A stretch of DNA of 64,000 nucleotides from Candidatus Zipacnadum vermilionense. Its GTDB lineage: Bacteria > Armatimonadota > Zipacnadia > Zipacnadales > Zipacnadaceae. The stretch covers positions 1-64,000 of the forward strand of contig JALGSV010000005.1 in assembly GCA_029821755.1 (NCBI GenBank). The letters are read 5' to 3'. Made by a program: the position numbers and the translations under genes. A model generated the notes under the pieces. It made no database searches and was not told the origin of the DNA. It saw only the letters and a program-made list of their open reading frames with translations. This document shows positions 32,862-42,803 of the stretch, piece by piece (positions within the stretch are counted from its first letter, which is position 1; every line of letters starts with the position of its first letter).

Positions 32862-35372
32862 CTAGGTTTCCAGCAGGAGCGTCTTGATCTCCCAGGGCCG
32901 CCACTGGAGACGCGCCGGATCGACTTGCCGCACCGGCTCCTCCATGAGGTTGGTCTCCCAGGCGGCCTTGATGGTGAAGTCAGCCTTCAGGCGCCCACGG
33001 GACTTGCGGCCGGCGGTCTCGAAGGTGCGCAGCAGGAACCCCGGCCGGCGCTCGGCCTGCTTGAAGCAACTGAAGGCTACACTCGGAGCCTCGACTGTCA
33101 GGTAGGTGTGGGCCGCCGGGGCGGCCGGGTCGACCGTCTGCGCGTTGATCAGGGGCGGCGCATTGAGGGCGGGCCCCAAGCGGTACGCGCCACTCCTGAC
33201 GGCCTCCCCGCGGAAGGGCAGCAGGGAGAAGCGGAACTCGTGGCGACCGTTCTCGTGTGCGCCGGGGGGCGTGTGGAAGTTACTGCTGATGGGGGTGGGG
33301 CTGCGCAGAACGCCGATCTCGATCATCCCGCTCATCAGGCGGTGGCTAGGCATGCCCTGGTTGGCGCAGAGCATGGACCAGTCGCGGTCACCATAGGCCA
33401 CCCAGGTCAGGGCCGGCCAGGCGCCCTTGCCGCCCAGGGCGGCCAGGTGCAGCGGGGCGCCCTTGAGTTCGGGGGAGTCGGCGGGGACCTCGAAGTACGG
33501 CCGACGCTCCAGCGCGGCGAAGGGGACCTCGTACAGCGCTTTCGTGTGGGCCAGGTCGAGTTGCAGCGGGAAGCCGAGCATGACCTCGGTGTTCTGGGCG
33601 CGGTAATCCATGCGGACGGTCACGTCAATGCGCTCCAGGTCGCGGTAGAAGGTGATCTCCTTCTCCCAGGCCAGGCGGCGCAGGTCGGAGAAGATGACCT
33701 GCCGCCCCTCGTGGACGGCCTTCCAGTAGGGCGGCTCCGGGTCGGCGGTGGGGTCGCCCTCCAGGAGGCCGCGCCAGGACAGCCGCACCGATACGGGACC
33801 CTCCTCGCGGCCAATAAACTCCCGATCACCGTCGGCTTCGGTGAGCATGGCGCCCAGGATGCGCTCATCCCACATGGTGCCATCCTCGCGGCGGAAGCGA
33901 ACCTGCGGGAAGGGGCCGTCGGCCAGAGTGCGGTCCCAGCCGGTGTGGTGCAAGGTCAGGCCCTCGTCACGAGCGGTGACGCGATAGGGGCCGACCTCGC
34001 AGGGACGGCCGGCGGCCTGGGCGGCGGCAATCCGCTTCGGCTTCGCCACGCGCGCCTTGACGGTGCGCCACTGCGTCGTCCCCAGCGGGGCCAGGTCGGC
34101 GAGGACCAGGGTCTGATCGCCCCGCCGCTCGGCCGGAAATGCCTGGCCAGTGCTATCGGCGAGGGTGGTCCCCGCCGGGAGATCGAGCAGCAGCGGCTCG
34201 CGACGCTCGTAGGGTAGCGGGTTGAAGGCCACTGCGCCCTGCACGCCACGGGCCGCCTCCGGGGCCAGGGCCCGCAGAGCGCGAGCGCCGACTCCCCGCG
34301 CCTGACGCGAGACCTGGCGGCAGTAGCCCATGACCAAGCGGTTGACGCTGTCCACATGGCAGCCGCATAGCGAGTCGTGAAACTGCACGTACGACAGCCG
34401 ACGCCACATCTCTACCAGGCGTTCGCGCGGGTAGGCGGCTCCGCCCAGCGCGGCGCAGGCCGCCGCCGTCTCTACCGCCAATGTCGCCCACTCTGCCGCG
34501 CGGTAGGCCTGCTTGAGCCTGATGCGCGTGATGTGCGTGCCGGCCTGACTGGGGTTAAACTCGCCCTTGACCACCGTCGGGTTGGGGTTGGCGGCGAACA
34601 GCGCCTCCAGCGCCTCCCGGGCCAGAGCGAAGCGCATCTCCACGCGGGCCGGGAGCGGGTAGTCCAGCACCATGCGCACGATGCTGTCCTCGACCAAGTC
34701 CTCCTCAGAACCGTACCGACACATGACTACAGGCAGCTTCACCTGCAGCGCCTCCTGCAGACTGGCCTGCGGATGCTCCTCCCGCGAGTAGACAACCGGA
34801 AGGTTGCAGATGTGGGTGCCCTCGGTGATGTTGGCCGGACCGCTGGCGTAGCGAATTCGGCTACCGTCGGGGCCCTCCCAGAGGATGCCCCGCATGGCCA
34901 GATCATTGTCGAGGCCGACAGCGCGGCCATCGCGGAAACTGGTGTAGCCGAAGCCCCCGAAGATCTGGGGAAGCTGCGCCGTCAGGCCGAAGGCATCCTC
35001 CATGTTGCCGACCAGGGGCCGCACCCCCAGCGTCTCCTCGAACCACAGCCGACCCAGGAAGATATTGCGCACTAGCGCCTCGCCGAGCACCAAGTTGGTG
35101 TCGGGAATGGCCTCCTCCCCGCCGGTGACGTCCAGCCGGCCCTGCTTGAGGTAGCGCTTCATCTCCGCCAGGCGCTGGGGATTGTTCTCCAGGTACTCAC
35201 GCACCAGGACAGCTTGGTCAAACTCAAAGCGGAACTCGGGGTAACGCTTCAGCGCGCGCAGGGCCGCGTCGTACTGGCCCTGGCGGATACGAACCTGCTC
35301 CTCCGGCGAACGCCGCCAGACAACGTCGCAATGGTAGGAGGGGATGACGAGAACCTGTTGCTTGTTGGGCAT
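32862..35372 (-). CDS. GH38 alpha-mannosidase
   Basis: 836 residues from ATG 35372 (GGAGG site); longer upstream frames cross a repeat-like region and were rejected. Retaining alpha-mannosidase with a zinc-bound active site: SYHCDVVW supplies H14 and D16, NMEDAFGLTAQLPQIF supplies the nucleophile/zinc Asp126, and FHDSLCGCH (332-339) gives the third ligand His and the conserved HDxLxGxH. The C-terminal half is the usual beta-sandwich region of the family. No signal peptide is seen, so it probably acts on imported mannosides in the cytosol. It is divergent from the cassette that starts at 35918. Confidence 0.9.
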   Translation of the reverse strand: MPNKQQVLVIPSYHCDVVWRRSPEEQVRIRQGQYDAALRALKRYPEFRFEFDQAVLVREYLENNPQRLAEMKRYLKQGRLDVTGGEEAIPDTNLVLGEALVRNIFLGRLWFEETLGVRPLVGNMEDAFGLTAQLPQIFGGFGYTSFRDGRAVGLDNDLAMRGILWEGPDGSRIRYASGPANITEGTHICNLPVVYSREEHPQASLQEALQVKLPVVMCRYGSEEDLVEDSIVRMVLDYPLPARVEMRFALAREALEALFAANPNPTVVKGEFNPSQAGTHITRIRLKQAYRAAEWATLAVETAAACAALGGAAYPRERLVEMWRRLSYVQFHDSLCGCHVDSVNRLVMGYCRQVSRQARGVGARALRALAPEAARGVQGAVAFNPLPYERREPLLLDLPAGTTLADSTGQAFPAERRGDQTLVLADLAPLGTTQWRTVKARVAKPKRIAAAQAAGRPCEVGPYRVTARDEGLTLHHTGWDRTLADGPFPQVRFRREDGTMWDERILGAMLTEADGDREFIGREEGPVSVRLSWRGLLEGDPTADPEPPYWKAVHEGRQVIFSDLRRLAWEKEITFYRDLERIDVTVRMDYRAQNTEVMLGFPLQLDLAHTKALYEVPFAALERRPYFEVPADSPELKGAPLHLAALGGKGAWPALTWVAYGDRDWSMLCANQGMPSHRLMSGMIEIGVLRSPTPISSNFHTPPGAHENGRHEFRFSLLPFRGEAVRSGAYRLGPALNAPPLINAQTVDPAAPAAHTYLTVEAPSVAFSCFKQAERRPGFLLRTFETAGRKSRGRLKADFTIKAAWETNLMEEPVRQVDPARLQWRPWEIKTLLLET

Positions 35373-35917
35373 GGTAAGCCTCCGGGGTCGCTTGGAGTGG
35401 GACGAGAAGGGGATTCGCTGGGGGAAGGGAAGGGTCCTCCTCCGTAGGCGGGGAGGCCCCCTCACTACACACCACCGGTGCGCAAGCAAGAGAGGGGGTA
35501 GGCCGGCCGTCACGGAGCGCAACAACACGCGCAAGAACGGCACTACTGCTTCACCAGCATTCCGGGCGGTTTGTCCCACAGTTAAGAGCAGAGCTCTAGT
35601 TACCAGGAGGTATCCTGTGCAGGCTAGCCGAAATAGACTTGGGCAGACGGTGGGGCGCTGATCGTCGATCCTTAGTCGTGGTGACCGCGCGGTAACACGG
35701 CGGCCACTCTAGCCGAGTATGCCCTGGAGGTCGATGAATGAACGTGCCTGATACGAGGCTTCTTAGCTTGGCCGGTCTGGGAATCGCGCCGGCAGCGGCG
35801 GCAGGGCGCGCGACAGGAAGCCGACGCCGGCCCTGCTTCTCTCGGGCCCAAAGCAAGCGATCCCGAGTCGATTCCTCTCCCCGCGGAAAACCGTCATTGC
35901 GCTGGAGGCCATTCTGC
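35373..35917. other. Intergenic region, no gene supported
   Basis: Divergent gap between the GH38 gene and the next cassette. It contains a CCCCTC...GAGAGGGGG pyrimidine/purine stretch near 35455-35503 resembling a decayed CCTCACCCCC repeat. Short open frames here have no signal, ribosome site or recognisable product. No clear promoter was found. Confidence 0.5.
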
Positions 35918-37816
35918 ATGCACAGCTTCCGTCCCCTGCTCCTGCCTCTAGTCCTGCTGGCTCTCGCCGGGCCCTGCCTGGCCGCGCTGTCTTCCGGGGA
36001 GGCGACGGCCCCGGATGGGCACAAGCTGCCCGTGATCGAGAGCGACCTGTATCGCCTCACCTTTGACCCGGCCCAGGGAGGGCGGTGCACATCTTTCCTT
36101 GTCAAGGCGACCAACCGTGAGTGGATCTACGATGGTACCTGGGCGGGGCTCTTCCTGGACCACTTCGCCCATCAGGCTTGGCCGGGGGAGCTCCTATCCG
36201 CCACGTACGAGTATGCGATTGAGCGCGAGGGAGACCAGGCCCTCTCCATACGCCTGTGGACCGTTCCCAACGGGGCGGACCCGCTCACGCGAGGGCTGAA
36301 GGTGGAGAAGATCATCACCCTGCGCGAGGGGCGGCGGGAAGTGGAGGTCACCAACTCCTTCGCCAATCCCACGGCCGAGGGCAAGAACGTCGCCATGTGG
36401 ATTCAGCAATGCTTCGCCTACGGCGGGCAGCGGCTGTTTGATCAGTACTACCGCCCCGGTGTGGCCGGCATCAGTCTGGACGGCAAGGACGACACCGGCA
36501 TGAACAAGCAGCCCAAGACCTTTGACGACTATGCTCAGGACTGGGTCAAGCAACCCACTGCCGGCTGGAGCGCGGGCCGCGACCGCAAGAATGACGAGGG
36601 CGCGGTCTTCCTGATGGACTACAACTACCTGGACATCCTCTACAACTGCGCGAGCTCGTATACGACTGAGTGGTTCATGGACAAGGTCCCCGTGCCGCCG
36701 GGCAAGGCGTGGAGCACCCAGTATTGGGTGGTGCCGGTCAACGGCTTCCGCGGGTTCACCCATGCCTCCCAGCGGCTGACCACGAACCTGGAAGTCACGC
36801 CGTCCGGCCAGGACGTTGCGCTCAACCACCAGCTCTGCGGCACGGCGGAGGCTTTGGGCGACGTGACCATCAAGACCACTGTCTACGGCGTGCGCAGCAA
36901 ACAGGAGGCGGCCCTGGCGCCGGTCACGGCCCCGGGCGTGGGCCTGACGCCAGTGGACATGCCCCAGAGCTGGGACAAGCCCCAGGCCGAGCCGCTGGTC
37001 TTCCGGGTGGAGATCGCGGGCAACGGCTGGACCGAGAAGTACGAGTATCTTCATGAGGGCGCCTACGCCAGCGCCGGTATCCAGGGCGCGCCCAGCACCC
37101 CCGAGTATCCCCTCCCTCGGCCCAAGAAGATCAAGACTTTCCTCAAGCCCGACACCTGGACCCGGCCCGACAACGAGCACCTGCGCGTGCTGCTGCTCTA
37201 CGGCATGTGGACGCAGCACTACCGGGTGGAGTGGGCCATCCGCGACCTGGACCCGGACGCGGAGATCACCCGCTGCGACGGCTGGGGCTTCTTCCCGCCC
37301 ACCTATGACAAGCTGCTGTCCTACGACCTGCTGGTGCTGTCCGACATGCCGGCGGGTCCGGATTACGCCAACGAGATGGTAGCTGACTTCGCCCGGCATG
37401 GCGGTGGGGTCCTGACTCTCGGCGGGATGCTCACCTATGGCGCCGGGCAGTGGCGGGACACGGCGCTGGAAGGCATCTTACCCGTCAACCTGGTGAGCAA
37501 CTTCGACATGAAACAGGAGAAGGCGGGGGTCGCCCCCGCCGCGACCAAAGACTCGGCATGGGCGACTCTCGCCTGGCCTGCCTCGGCGCGCTTCTACTGG
37601 ATGAACGTCGCCGAGCCCCAGCCCGACGCCAAAGTAGTCCAGCAGGCGGGCAGCTACCCGCTCCTGGTGCTGGGCCAGTGTGGCGAGGGCCGAGTGGCAA
37701 CGGTGCTGGGAACCTGCCACGGCGAGACGACGCGAGATACGGTCGCTGCCTGGCGGACTCCGGCCTGGATTCAGATGCTCAAGCAAACCCTAGAATGGCT
37801 GCAGGAGGGTCAGTAA
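35918..37816 (+). CDS. Secreted beta-sandwich protein with cysteine-less GATase1-like domain (family member 3)
   Basis: 632 residues from ATG 35918, preceded by GGAGG and starting a clean signal peptide (FRPLLLPLVLLALAGPCLAA). Shared signatures with 24790 and 54610: WPGEL (~residue 89), MDYNYLDILYNC (~235), then EWFMDKVPVPPGKAW. The C-terminal module has LLYGMWTQHY, YDLLVLSDMPAG, FARHGGGVLTLGGMLTYGAG, LEGILPV and CGEGRVATVLGTC. No Cys lies at the nucleophile elbow. The upstream frame (from 35738) is ignored because it precedes the signal peptide. The stop is 2 nt from the start of 37819, so the three genes 35918-37819-39723 form one tight operon. Confidence 0.72.
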   Translation: MHSFRPLLLPLVLLALAGPCLAALSSGEATAPDGHKLPVIESDLYRLTFDPAQGGRCTSFLVKATNREWIYDGTWAGLFLDHFAHQAWPGELLSATYEYAIEREGDQALSIRLWTVPNGADPLTRGLKVEKIITLREGRREVEVTNSFANPTAEGKNVAMWIQQCFAYGGQRLFDQYYRPGVAGISLDGKDDTGMNKQPKTFDDYAQDWVKQPTAGWSAGRDRKNDEGAVFLMDYNYLDILYNCASSYTTEWFMDKVPVPPGKAWSTQYWVVPVNGFRGFTHASQRLTTNLEVTPSGQDVALNHQLCGTAEALGDVTIKTTVYGVRSKQEAALAPVTAPGVGLTPVDMPQSWDKPQAEPLVFRVEIAGNGWTEKYEYLHEGAYASAGIQGAPSTPEYPLPRPKKIKTFLKPDTWTRPDNEHLRVLLLYGMWTQHYRVEWAIRDLDPDAEITRCDGWGFFPPTYDKLLSYDLLVLSDMPAGPDYANEMVADFARHGGGVLTLGGMLTYGAGQWRDTALEGILPVNLVSNFDMKQEKAGVAPAATKDSAWATLAWPASARFYWMNVAEPQPDAKVVQQAGSYPLLVLGQCGEGRVATVLGTCHGETTRDTVAAWRTPAWIQMLKQTLEWLQEGQ

Positions 37817-37818
37817 CC

Positions 37819-39726
37819 ATGAAATCCATCGCACGTGTATCCCTGCTGATTCTGTTCGTGCTCAACCTGACCGCCTCGCTCGTCCTGGCGGCCGAGCCCC
37901 GGCTGGAAATCATCTCCCTGAAGCCCTCCAAGATCGTCTACGACGATGGCGAGGCCGGCCGAGCGAAGGTATGGATCGTGAACCCCCTGGACCAGCCGCA
38001 AGAGGTCTCCCTCCGCAGTACGCTCTTCTGGGACCTGGACGACTCCAAGCCGCTGGCACCGGTGACCGTCACCGTTCCGGCCCAGGGGGAAGCGAAGGTC
38101 GAGGTCTCCTGGGGCCAGCCGGTGTCCAAGTGGGGCCATGAGGTCCGGGTGGAGGCGCTGGTGAACGGCCAGGTGATGGACACCGGGCGGCAGTTCTTCG
38201 GCGTCAACAGCGACTGGATCGACCTGGTGATTGTGGCCAATCTCTGGGACTGGGCGCAGGGCGACGAGTGGCCTTTCATCACCTACACCAACTTGTCGCA
38301 CTGGTTCGCCTGGGCGCCGGGCGACTTCACCGAGAACGCACCCGCCTACGATGAGTGGTACTCCGGCCAAACCGGGTACCACATGTTCAAGCAGGAGATC
38401 CAGGAGAGCATCAAGGCTTGCCAAGCGGTCGGCGTGCATTGCACCTTCTACAACAACTCATTCAGCAACGGCGCGGCGGGGGTGGAGTGGGCGCGCAAGC
38501 ATCCCGAGTGGGTCTCCCGCAACCGCAACGGCATGCCGACTATCCACGGCTCGGCGCTTAGCCTAGCCAAGGCGCCCAACGACCCCGCCACCGGCGCGCA
38601 GGGCCAGGTGATGCTGGACTCCTACGACCCGGAGATGGTCAAGTGGGGCGCACAAAACACCCTCGACTCGATCGAAATGTTCGGCTGGGACGGGCTGTTC
38701 TGGGACTGCGGCGGGCCCTGCTTGTTCCCGGGCTACTCCTACGACGGGCAGCCAGCCCCGCACGGGAAGGACCCCAATGAGATCTCGGCGCGCAACTACA
38801 AGCTGTTCACCGATACGGTACGCAAGCAGTACCCGCACTTCGCCATCTGGATCAACGGCGACGTGAGCTTCTATAAGCTGCCCTTCTGGAGCAGCTTCGG
38901 CAACGGCGGCGGCGAGGCGACGATGAATAGCGCCTTCAGCACGCCCAACACGTCCATGCTGTGCGAGTTCCGCGGGCATGAGGATCCGGGCACGGAGTTC
39001 AACAACTGGCGGCGCTGCTACGACCGCTATGCCGAGCAGCGCGACACCATCACGCAGACGCTGGGCTCACCGGTGACGGCCGGTTACACTTGGGGGCACG
39101 ACGGCTCCGGCGATAAGGGGCCCAAGGTCGAGGCCTCCCGCAACTACTGGGTGGCCGGCAACCATCTGAGCGCCCTATACCTGGCCACCCAGATGCACAC
39201 CACCAGCAACCCCAATTTCTCGCTATACGCCGGCACCCAATTCATGTGCCGCTACTCGGGGCTGCTGTGGGGGCGGGACGTGAAGGTCATTCCGGACCCA
39301 CAGAACCTGTTCGCGGTGCAGACCTCCCGGCCGGTGTGGTGGGAGAAGGGCGTCTATCGGCGGCCCCGGGCGGGCGGCGAGGACGTGATCATGCATCTGG
39401 TCAACGTGCCGGAGACGGAGACAGTGGACATCTACCGCGTCCCCGACCCGCCGGCCGCGACCGCCACGGTGACCCTGACCCTCCCCGCCGGCAAGCGACT
39501 GAAGTCGGTCGACGCCATGCAGATGCGCAGCTACCAGGCCGATACCGGCGGCGCCCCGGTGAAGTACGAGAACCAGGGCGACAAGTGGATCCACACCACC
39601 GGCTCCGTCTGCCGCACCGGCCCTAGCCAGGTGCGGCTGGAGGCGAAGAACGAGAACGGAAAAGTGACCGTGGAGGTCCCGGCGTTCCTGTTCCATTCCA
39701 TGCTGGTGTTCCGGTTGGAGGGATGA
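37819..39726 (+). CDS. Secreted beta-sandwich/TIM-barrel protein, putative glycosidase (paralogue 2)
   Basis: 635 residues from ATG 37819 (GGAGG in the end of the upstream gene). Signal peptide VSLLILFVLNLTASLVLAA. Residues ~27-130 form the beta-sandwich shared with 21730 and 56658, ending RQFFGVNSDW. The barrel region has a variable loop with FKQEIQESIKACQAVGVHCTFY quoted in part as ACQAVGVHCTFYNN, then GWDGLFWDCGGPC (candidate catalytic Asp) and FAIWINGDVSFY. The C-terminus (~510-635) is a beta domain with HLVNVPETETVDIYRV, like the all-beta caps of alpha-glycosidases. Its TGA overlaps the ATG of 39723. Family assignment beyond this is open. Confidence 0.7.
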   Translation: MKSIARVSLLILFVLNLTASLVLAAEPRLEIISLKPSKIVYDDGEAGRAKVWIVNPLDQPQEVSLRSTLFWDLDDSKPLAPVTVTVPAQGEAKVEVSWGQPVSKWGHEVRVEALVNGQVMDTGRQFFGVNSDWIDLVIVANLWDWAQGDEWPFITYTNLSHWFAWAPGDFTENAPAYDEWYSGQTGYHMFKQEIQESIKACQAVGVHCTFYNNSFSNGAAGVEWARKHPEWVSRNRNGMPTIHGSALSLAKAPNDPATGAQGQVMLDSYDPEMVKWGAQNTLDSIEMFGWDGLFWDCGGPCLFPGYSYDGQPAPHGKDPNEISARNYKLFTDTVRKQYPHFAIWINGDVSFYKLPFWSSFGNGGGEATMNSAFSTPNTSMLCEFRGHEDPGTEFNNWRRCYDRYAEQRDTITQTLGSPVTAGYTWGHDGSGDKGPKVEASRNYWVAGNHLSALYLATQMHTTSNPNFSLYAGTQFMCRYSGLLWGRDVKVIPDPQNLFAVQTSRPVWWEKGVYRRPRAGGEDVIMHLVNVPETETVDIYRVPDPPAATATVTLTLPAGKRLKSVDAMQMRSYQADTGGAPVKYENQGDKWIHTTGSVCRTGPSQVRLEAKNENGKVTVEVPAFLFHSMLVFRLEG

Positions 39727-42563
39727 AAATGAGACACTCTCCTCGTAGGGGCGGCTGCCACGAGACGATAGTCGGCGGCGTGCGCGGGCGGATGTTGGCC
39801 CGCAGACGGCCCAACATCCGCCCCTACGTGTGGGCAGCGGCGGCCCTGCTGCTCTGCACTGTCGCCTGCGCTCAGGAGACGGTTCTCTACCAGGCCAACT
39901 GGGGCCAGGGCGACCAGGGCCTGGACGGCTGGACGGTGACGAAGGTGGTCCGGGCCGGTCTGGACGCCCAGGGCGTGCCCACGCTGGTCTCTGGGCCCGG
40001 CACGGCGACTAGCCCCCGACTCCCGGTAGCGGGCGATCACCGGATTCACTTCCGCTTCCGCTTCTCCCGAGCAGCAGGAGCCCCGCTGTACGCCTCTGTC
40101 CGCCAGTTCCAGCAGGGCACGCAGCTTCCCGGCTCCTTCCAGCTCTGGGTGCAGCAACCCGCCATCGCCGATCTCACGCCGACCGAGCTGGGCTTCACCT
40201 CGCGTCCCGACGCCGACGCCTTCGACCTGATCTTCTCCGGCGTGGAGGCTACCTTTACCGGTCTACAGGTAGTGGACCTAGGGCCACGGCCGGAGATCAA
40301 GCCGGATGGCAAGGAACTCATCCCTAACGGCGGCTGGGAGGAAAGCGCGCCGCGGACGGCAATTGGGTCGGAAAGCTCCTACTTCCAGGGCCCCGGCTGG
40401 ATGGGTTGGTTAGCGGACGCGAGCAAGACCGTCACCAGCGTCCCCGACCGGGTCCACTCCGGCAAACAGGCCTTGATGGTTCTGACCGGCAGCGGCGCCG
40501 CCGCGAGCGCCGGCTTCCGTTACCTGCCCGCGATCCCCGTCGTCCCCGACGCCCTGTACGACTTCTCCGCCTGGGTCAAGGGCGAGGGCACGATCTCGCT
40601 CTACTACCTGGTGGGCGGAGAATGGGGCGACTCCTACGCCACGAGCAATGGCGAGGTCATGGTCTCGCCTGAGGAGTGGCGACAGATTCACTACGTCTTT
40701 GCCGCCGACCACCCCACGCACAAAGCGATCACCATGGGGGCGTTCGTTAAAGGGCGCGTTTTCATCGACGATCTCTCGCTGAAGCAGATCACCTCGACGC
40801 AGGCCGAGGAGTTCCGGCAGGTGATGGCCGACTATCCCCCCGCGCCGCCGGCCGTAGCCCAGACCGTCCCGGAGGGTGAGACGCGCCCGGCCGAACCGGT
40901 GACCCTGGAGAACACCCACCTGCGCGCCGAACTCTCGCCCGTCGGTGGCGGGCGCGTCGTGGAGTTGACCGACAAGCTGACCGATACGACGTGGCAAGGG
41001 AACCTCCTGGCACTGAACTTCCCCGACCAGCCGGTGGCGATTAGCTGGAATGTGCCTTTCCAGACGGAGGTCTCCCCCGAGGGGCAGCAGGTGACCTTCA
41101 GTCACACCGTCACCGGGGGAGCGGCAGCGCCGTTTCTGGACGGCATCAGGATTGAGCAGGTCTTCAGGCTGGGTCCAGAGGACCGCGCACTAAGCGTGAC
41201 CTGGCGGCTGGCCAACATTGCCGCCGGCCCGCGCCTCCCTAATCCCGCGGTGAGCACCGTCTGCGCCGCCGAGGCCGGTGTCCGTCGCCTCGCCACCTAC
41301 GGCGACAAGGGGCTCCTATCCACCGAGACCGACGCGACCTCCACCCGCAACCTCGCCGCTGGCTGGATGGCCGCCTCCACCGAGAAGTCATCCCTGGTCT
41401 GCGTCTTCGATGTGACCGCCGCCCAGGATGGCTACCTCAACCCCCAGGCGCGGTCGCTGGTCTGGAACTACCTGCGTCTGACGCTGCCGCCGGGAGGGGC
41501 GTGGGAGACCCAGGCGTGGTTGGCCTCGGTACCGTTGCCCGAGGTGGAGTACGCCGACCGCAACGTCGCGGTACAGGCTGCCCTGAGCAAGCAGGGCGAC
41601 CGCTACGCTCTAGCGGTGGGGGCAGCGGCACTAGGTACGCCGCCGACGCAGTTGGCGCGGGCGCAAGTGGTGGACTACGGCGGCGGAGAGCTCGCCGAGG
41701 CCACCACCGCCAAGCCGGCCCTCTTCCCCGAGCCGGACGCGCGGTTCATCACCAAGCTGATTCTGCAATCCGGCCAGATTCCCTACACCGTGGAGCTGTT
41801 CAACGATCCCCGCGGCAGCACCCCCGGCATCCAGGGCGCCTCGGAAGTGCAGTACCGACCCACGGTGCCTGCCCGGGTGCTGCGGCTGCCGGACCTGGGG
41901 GATCTGCGCGGGCAGATTGCGCAGAGCCACACGGTGCTCTGGGCCAAGGGGATATGGTTCCAGTACTACCCGCTGGAGGCGCCGCTACAGAAGGCCGGGC
42001 TCAGCGTGGAGAGCCTGGATGGTGGGCCTGGTTTCCCGGAGGAGGCCGAGGAATTGGCCGCCTACCGAATGGTGGTGCTGAACAATCTAGGGGCGGCGCA
42101 ACTGACCGCGGCGGCGCGAGCGGCCCTGTCGCAGTACGTCCGAGCCGGCGGGAGGCTGCTGGTGCTGGGCGGGTCGCTGGGGCTGGGGAATGCCCTGACC
42201 AAGGGGACGGACCTGGAGGGCATGCTCCCGGTTGAACTCAGCGGCCCCTTCGACACTGTCCCCCTGACCGGCGACGCCCAGCTCTTCCACCCGGTACGGG
42301 GCTCGGGCCTGGGTCCCCTGCCGTGGCCGCACCAACCACGGCTCTACTGGCGGCACCAGATCACCCCGCGCCCCGAGGCCACGGCGATTGCCCTGGCGGG
42401 GACGGAGCCGGTGCTGCTGGAGTGGCCCTTCGGGCGAGGGAAGGTCCTGCTCTATGCGGGTACGATCGAGGGCGAGGCGAAGCGGGGCGAGGTCGCGGTC
42501 TGGGACTGGGCGGGGTGGCCGGGATTGTGGGAGATGATGGTGGAGAAGTTGCTGTCGCCGTAG
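39723..42563 (+). CDS. Secreted CBM-like/GATase1-like protein with repeat-derived leader (family member 4)
   Basis: Up to 946 residues. Its first ATG overlaps the preceding stop (ATGA); a second candidate, ATG 39792, starts a tighter signal peptide (RRRPNIRPYVWAAAALLLCTVACAQ). A palindromic repeat (39744-39828) is read in frame across this leader. Mature protein: jelly-roll-like segment to ~210; CBM4/9-like module (~215-370; IPNGGWEESAP, VHSGKQALMVLTG, WRQIHYVFAAD); beta-sandwich (~390-720); GATase1-like end with YRMVVLNNLG, YVRAGGRLLVLGG, LEGMLPV and GRGKVLLYAG. The DYN..LY.C signature is not preserved. No Cys at the elbow. It closes the 35918-42563 operon. Confidence 0.68.
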   Translation: MKMRHSPRRGGCHETIVGGVRGRMLARRRPNIRPYVWAAAALLLCTVACAQETVLYQANWGQGDQGLDGWTVTKVVRAGLDAQGVPTLVSGPGTATSPRLPVAGDHRIHFRFRFSRAAGAPLYASVRQFQQGTQLPGSFQLWVQQPAIADLTPTELGFTSRPDADAFDLIFSGVEATFTGLQVVDLGPRPEIKPDGKELIPNGGWEESAPRTAIGSESSYFQGPGWMGWLADASKTVTSVPDRVHSGKQALMVLTGSGAAASAGFRYLPAIPVVPDALYDFSAWVKGEGTISLYYLVGGEWGDSYATSNGEVMVSPEEWRQIHYVFAADHPTHKAITMGAFVKGRVFIDDLSLKQITSTQAEEFRQVMADYPPAPPAVAQTVPEGETRPAEPVTLENTHLRAELSPVGGGRVVELTDKLTDTTWQGNLLALNFPDQPVAISWNVPFQTEVSPEGQQVTFSHTVTGGAAAPFLDGIRIEQVFRLGPEDRALSVTWRLANIAAGPRLPNPAVSTVCAAEAGVRRLATYGDKGLLSTETDATSTRNLAAGWMAASTEKSSLVCVFDVTAAQDGYLNPQARSLVWNYLRLTLPPGGAWETQAWLASVPLPEVEYADRNVAVQAALSKQGDRYALAVGAAALGTPPTQLARAQVVDYGGGELAEATTAKPALFPEPDARFITKLILQSGQIPYTVELFNDPRGSTPGIQGASEVQYRPTVPARVLRLPDLGDLRGQIAQSHTVLWAKGIWFQYYPLEAPLQKAGLSVESLDGGPGFPEEAEELAAYRMVVLNNLGAAQLTAAARAALSQYVRAGGRLLVLGGSLGLGNALTKGTDLEGMLPVELSGPFDTVPLTGDAQLFHPVRGSGLGPLPWPHQPRLYWRHQITPRPEATAIALAGTEPVLLEWPFGRGKVLLYAGTIEGEAKRGEVAVWDWAGWPGLWEMMVEKLLSP
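39744..39828. repeat. CGTAGGGGCGG-family palindrome inside a coding leader
   Basis: Begins with CGTAGGGGCGG, contains inverted arms GGGCGGATGTTGGCC (39786-39800) and GGCCCAACATCCGCCC (39808-39823) and ends CCTACG. It is the same family as 6238-6377 and is translated as residues ~8-35 of the gene at 39723. Confidence 0.72.
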
Positions 42564-42570
42564 GGTGCGG

Positions 42571-42803
42571 CGCTTCACCCCCTGCCCCCTCTCCCTCGCT
42601 TCCCTCGGGAGAGGGGGTTCCGACGGAGGGCCGCCGCGCCCTTTTGGCCGCTGCGACAAGCGAGGCGTCCGAGGAGGCGGGGGGCGGCCACCGCAGGATC
42701 GCCCCTACGAAGCCCCGGGGGATCGCGGAACCGCGCCCATCCATTCGCGACAGGCCAGCGAACGGGCGGCTGTCGGGCGCAGACGACACCGCGACGGCCA
42801 CCT
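42571..42803. repeat. Repeat cluster between convergent genes
   Basis: 42571-42617 is a CCTCACCCCC-type copy (CTTCACCCCCTGCCCCC...GGGAGAGGGGG). 42690-42790 contains GATCGCCCCTACG and then CGAACGGGCGGCTGTCGGGC, which recurs with one base changed near 60534-60553. Both genes end into this region. No coding sequence is supported. Confidence 0.6.

Noticed and set aside
32404-32904. 166-codon minus-strand frame over the kinase remnant
   Set aside because: It runs out of frame with the recognisable HATPase fragment and into the GH38 3' end; no domain found.
36194-37399. 401-codon open frame on the minus strand
   Set aside because: Antisense to the member at 35918, without supporting signals.
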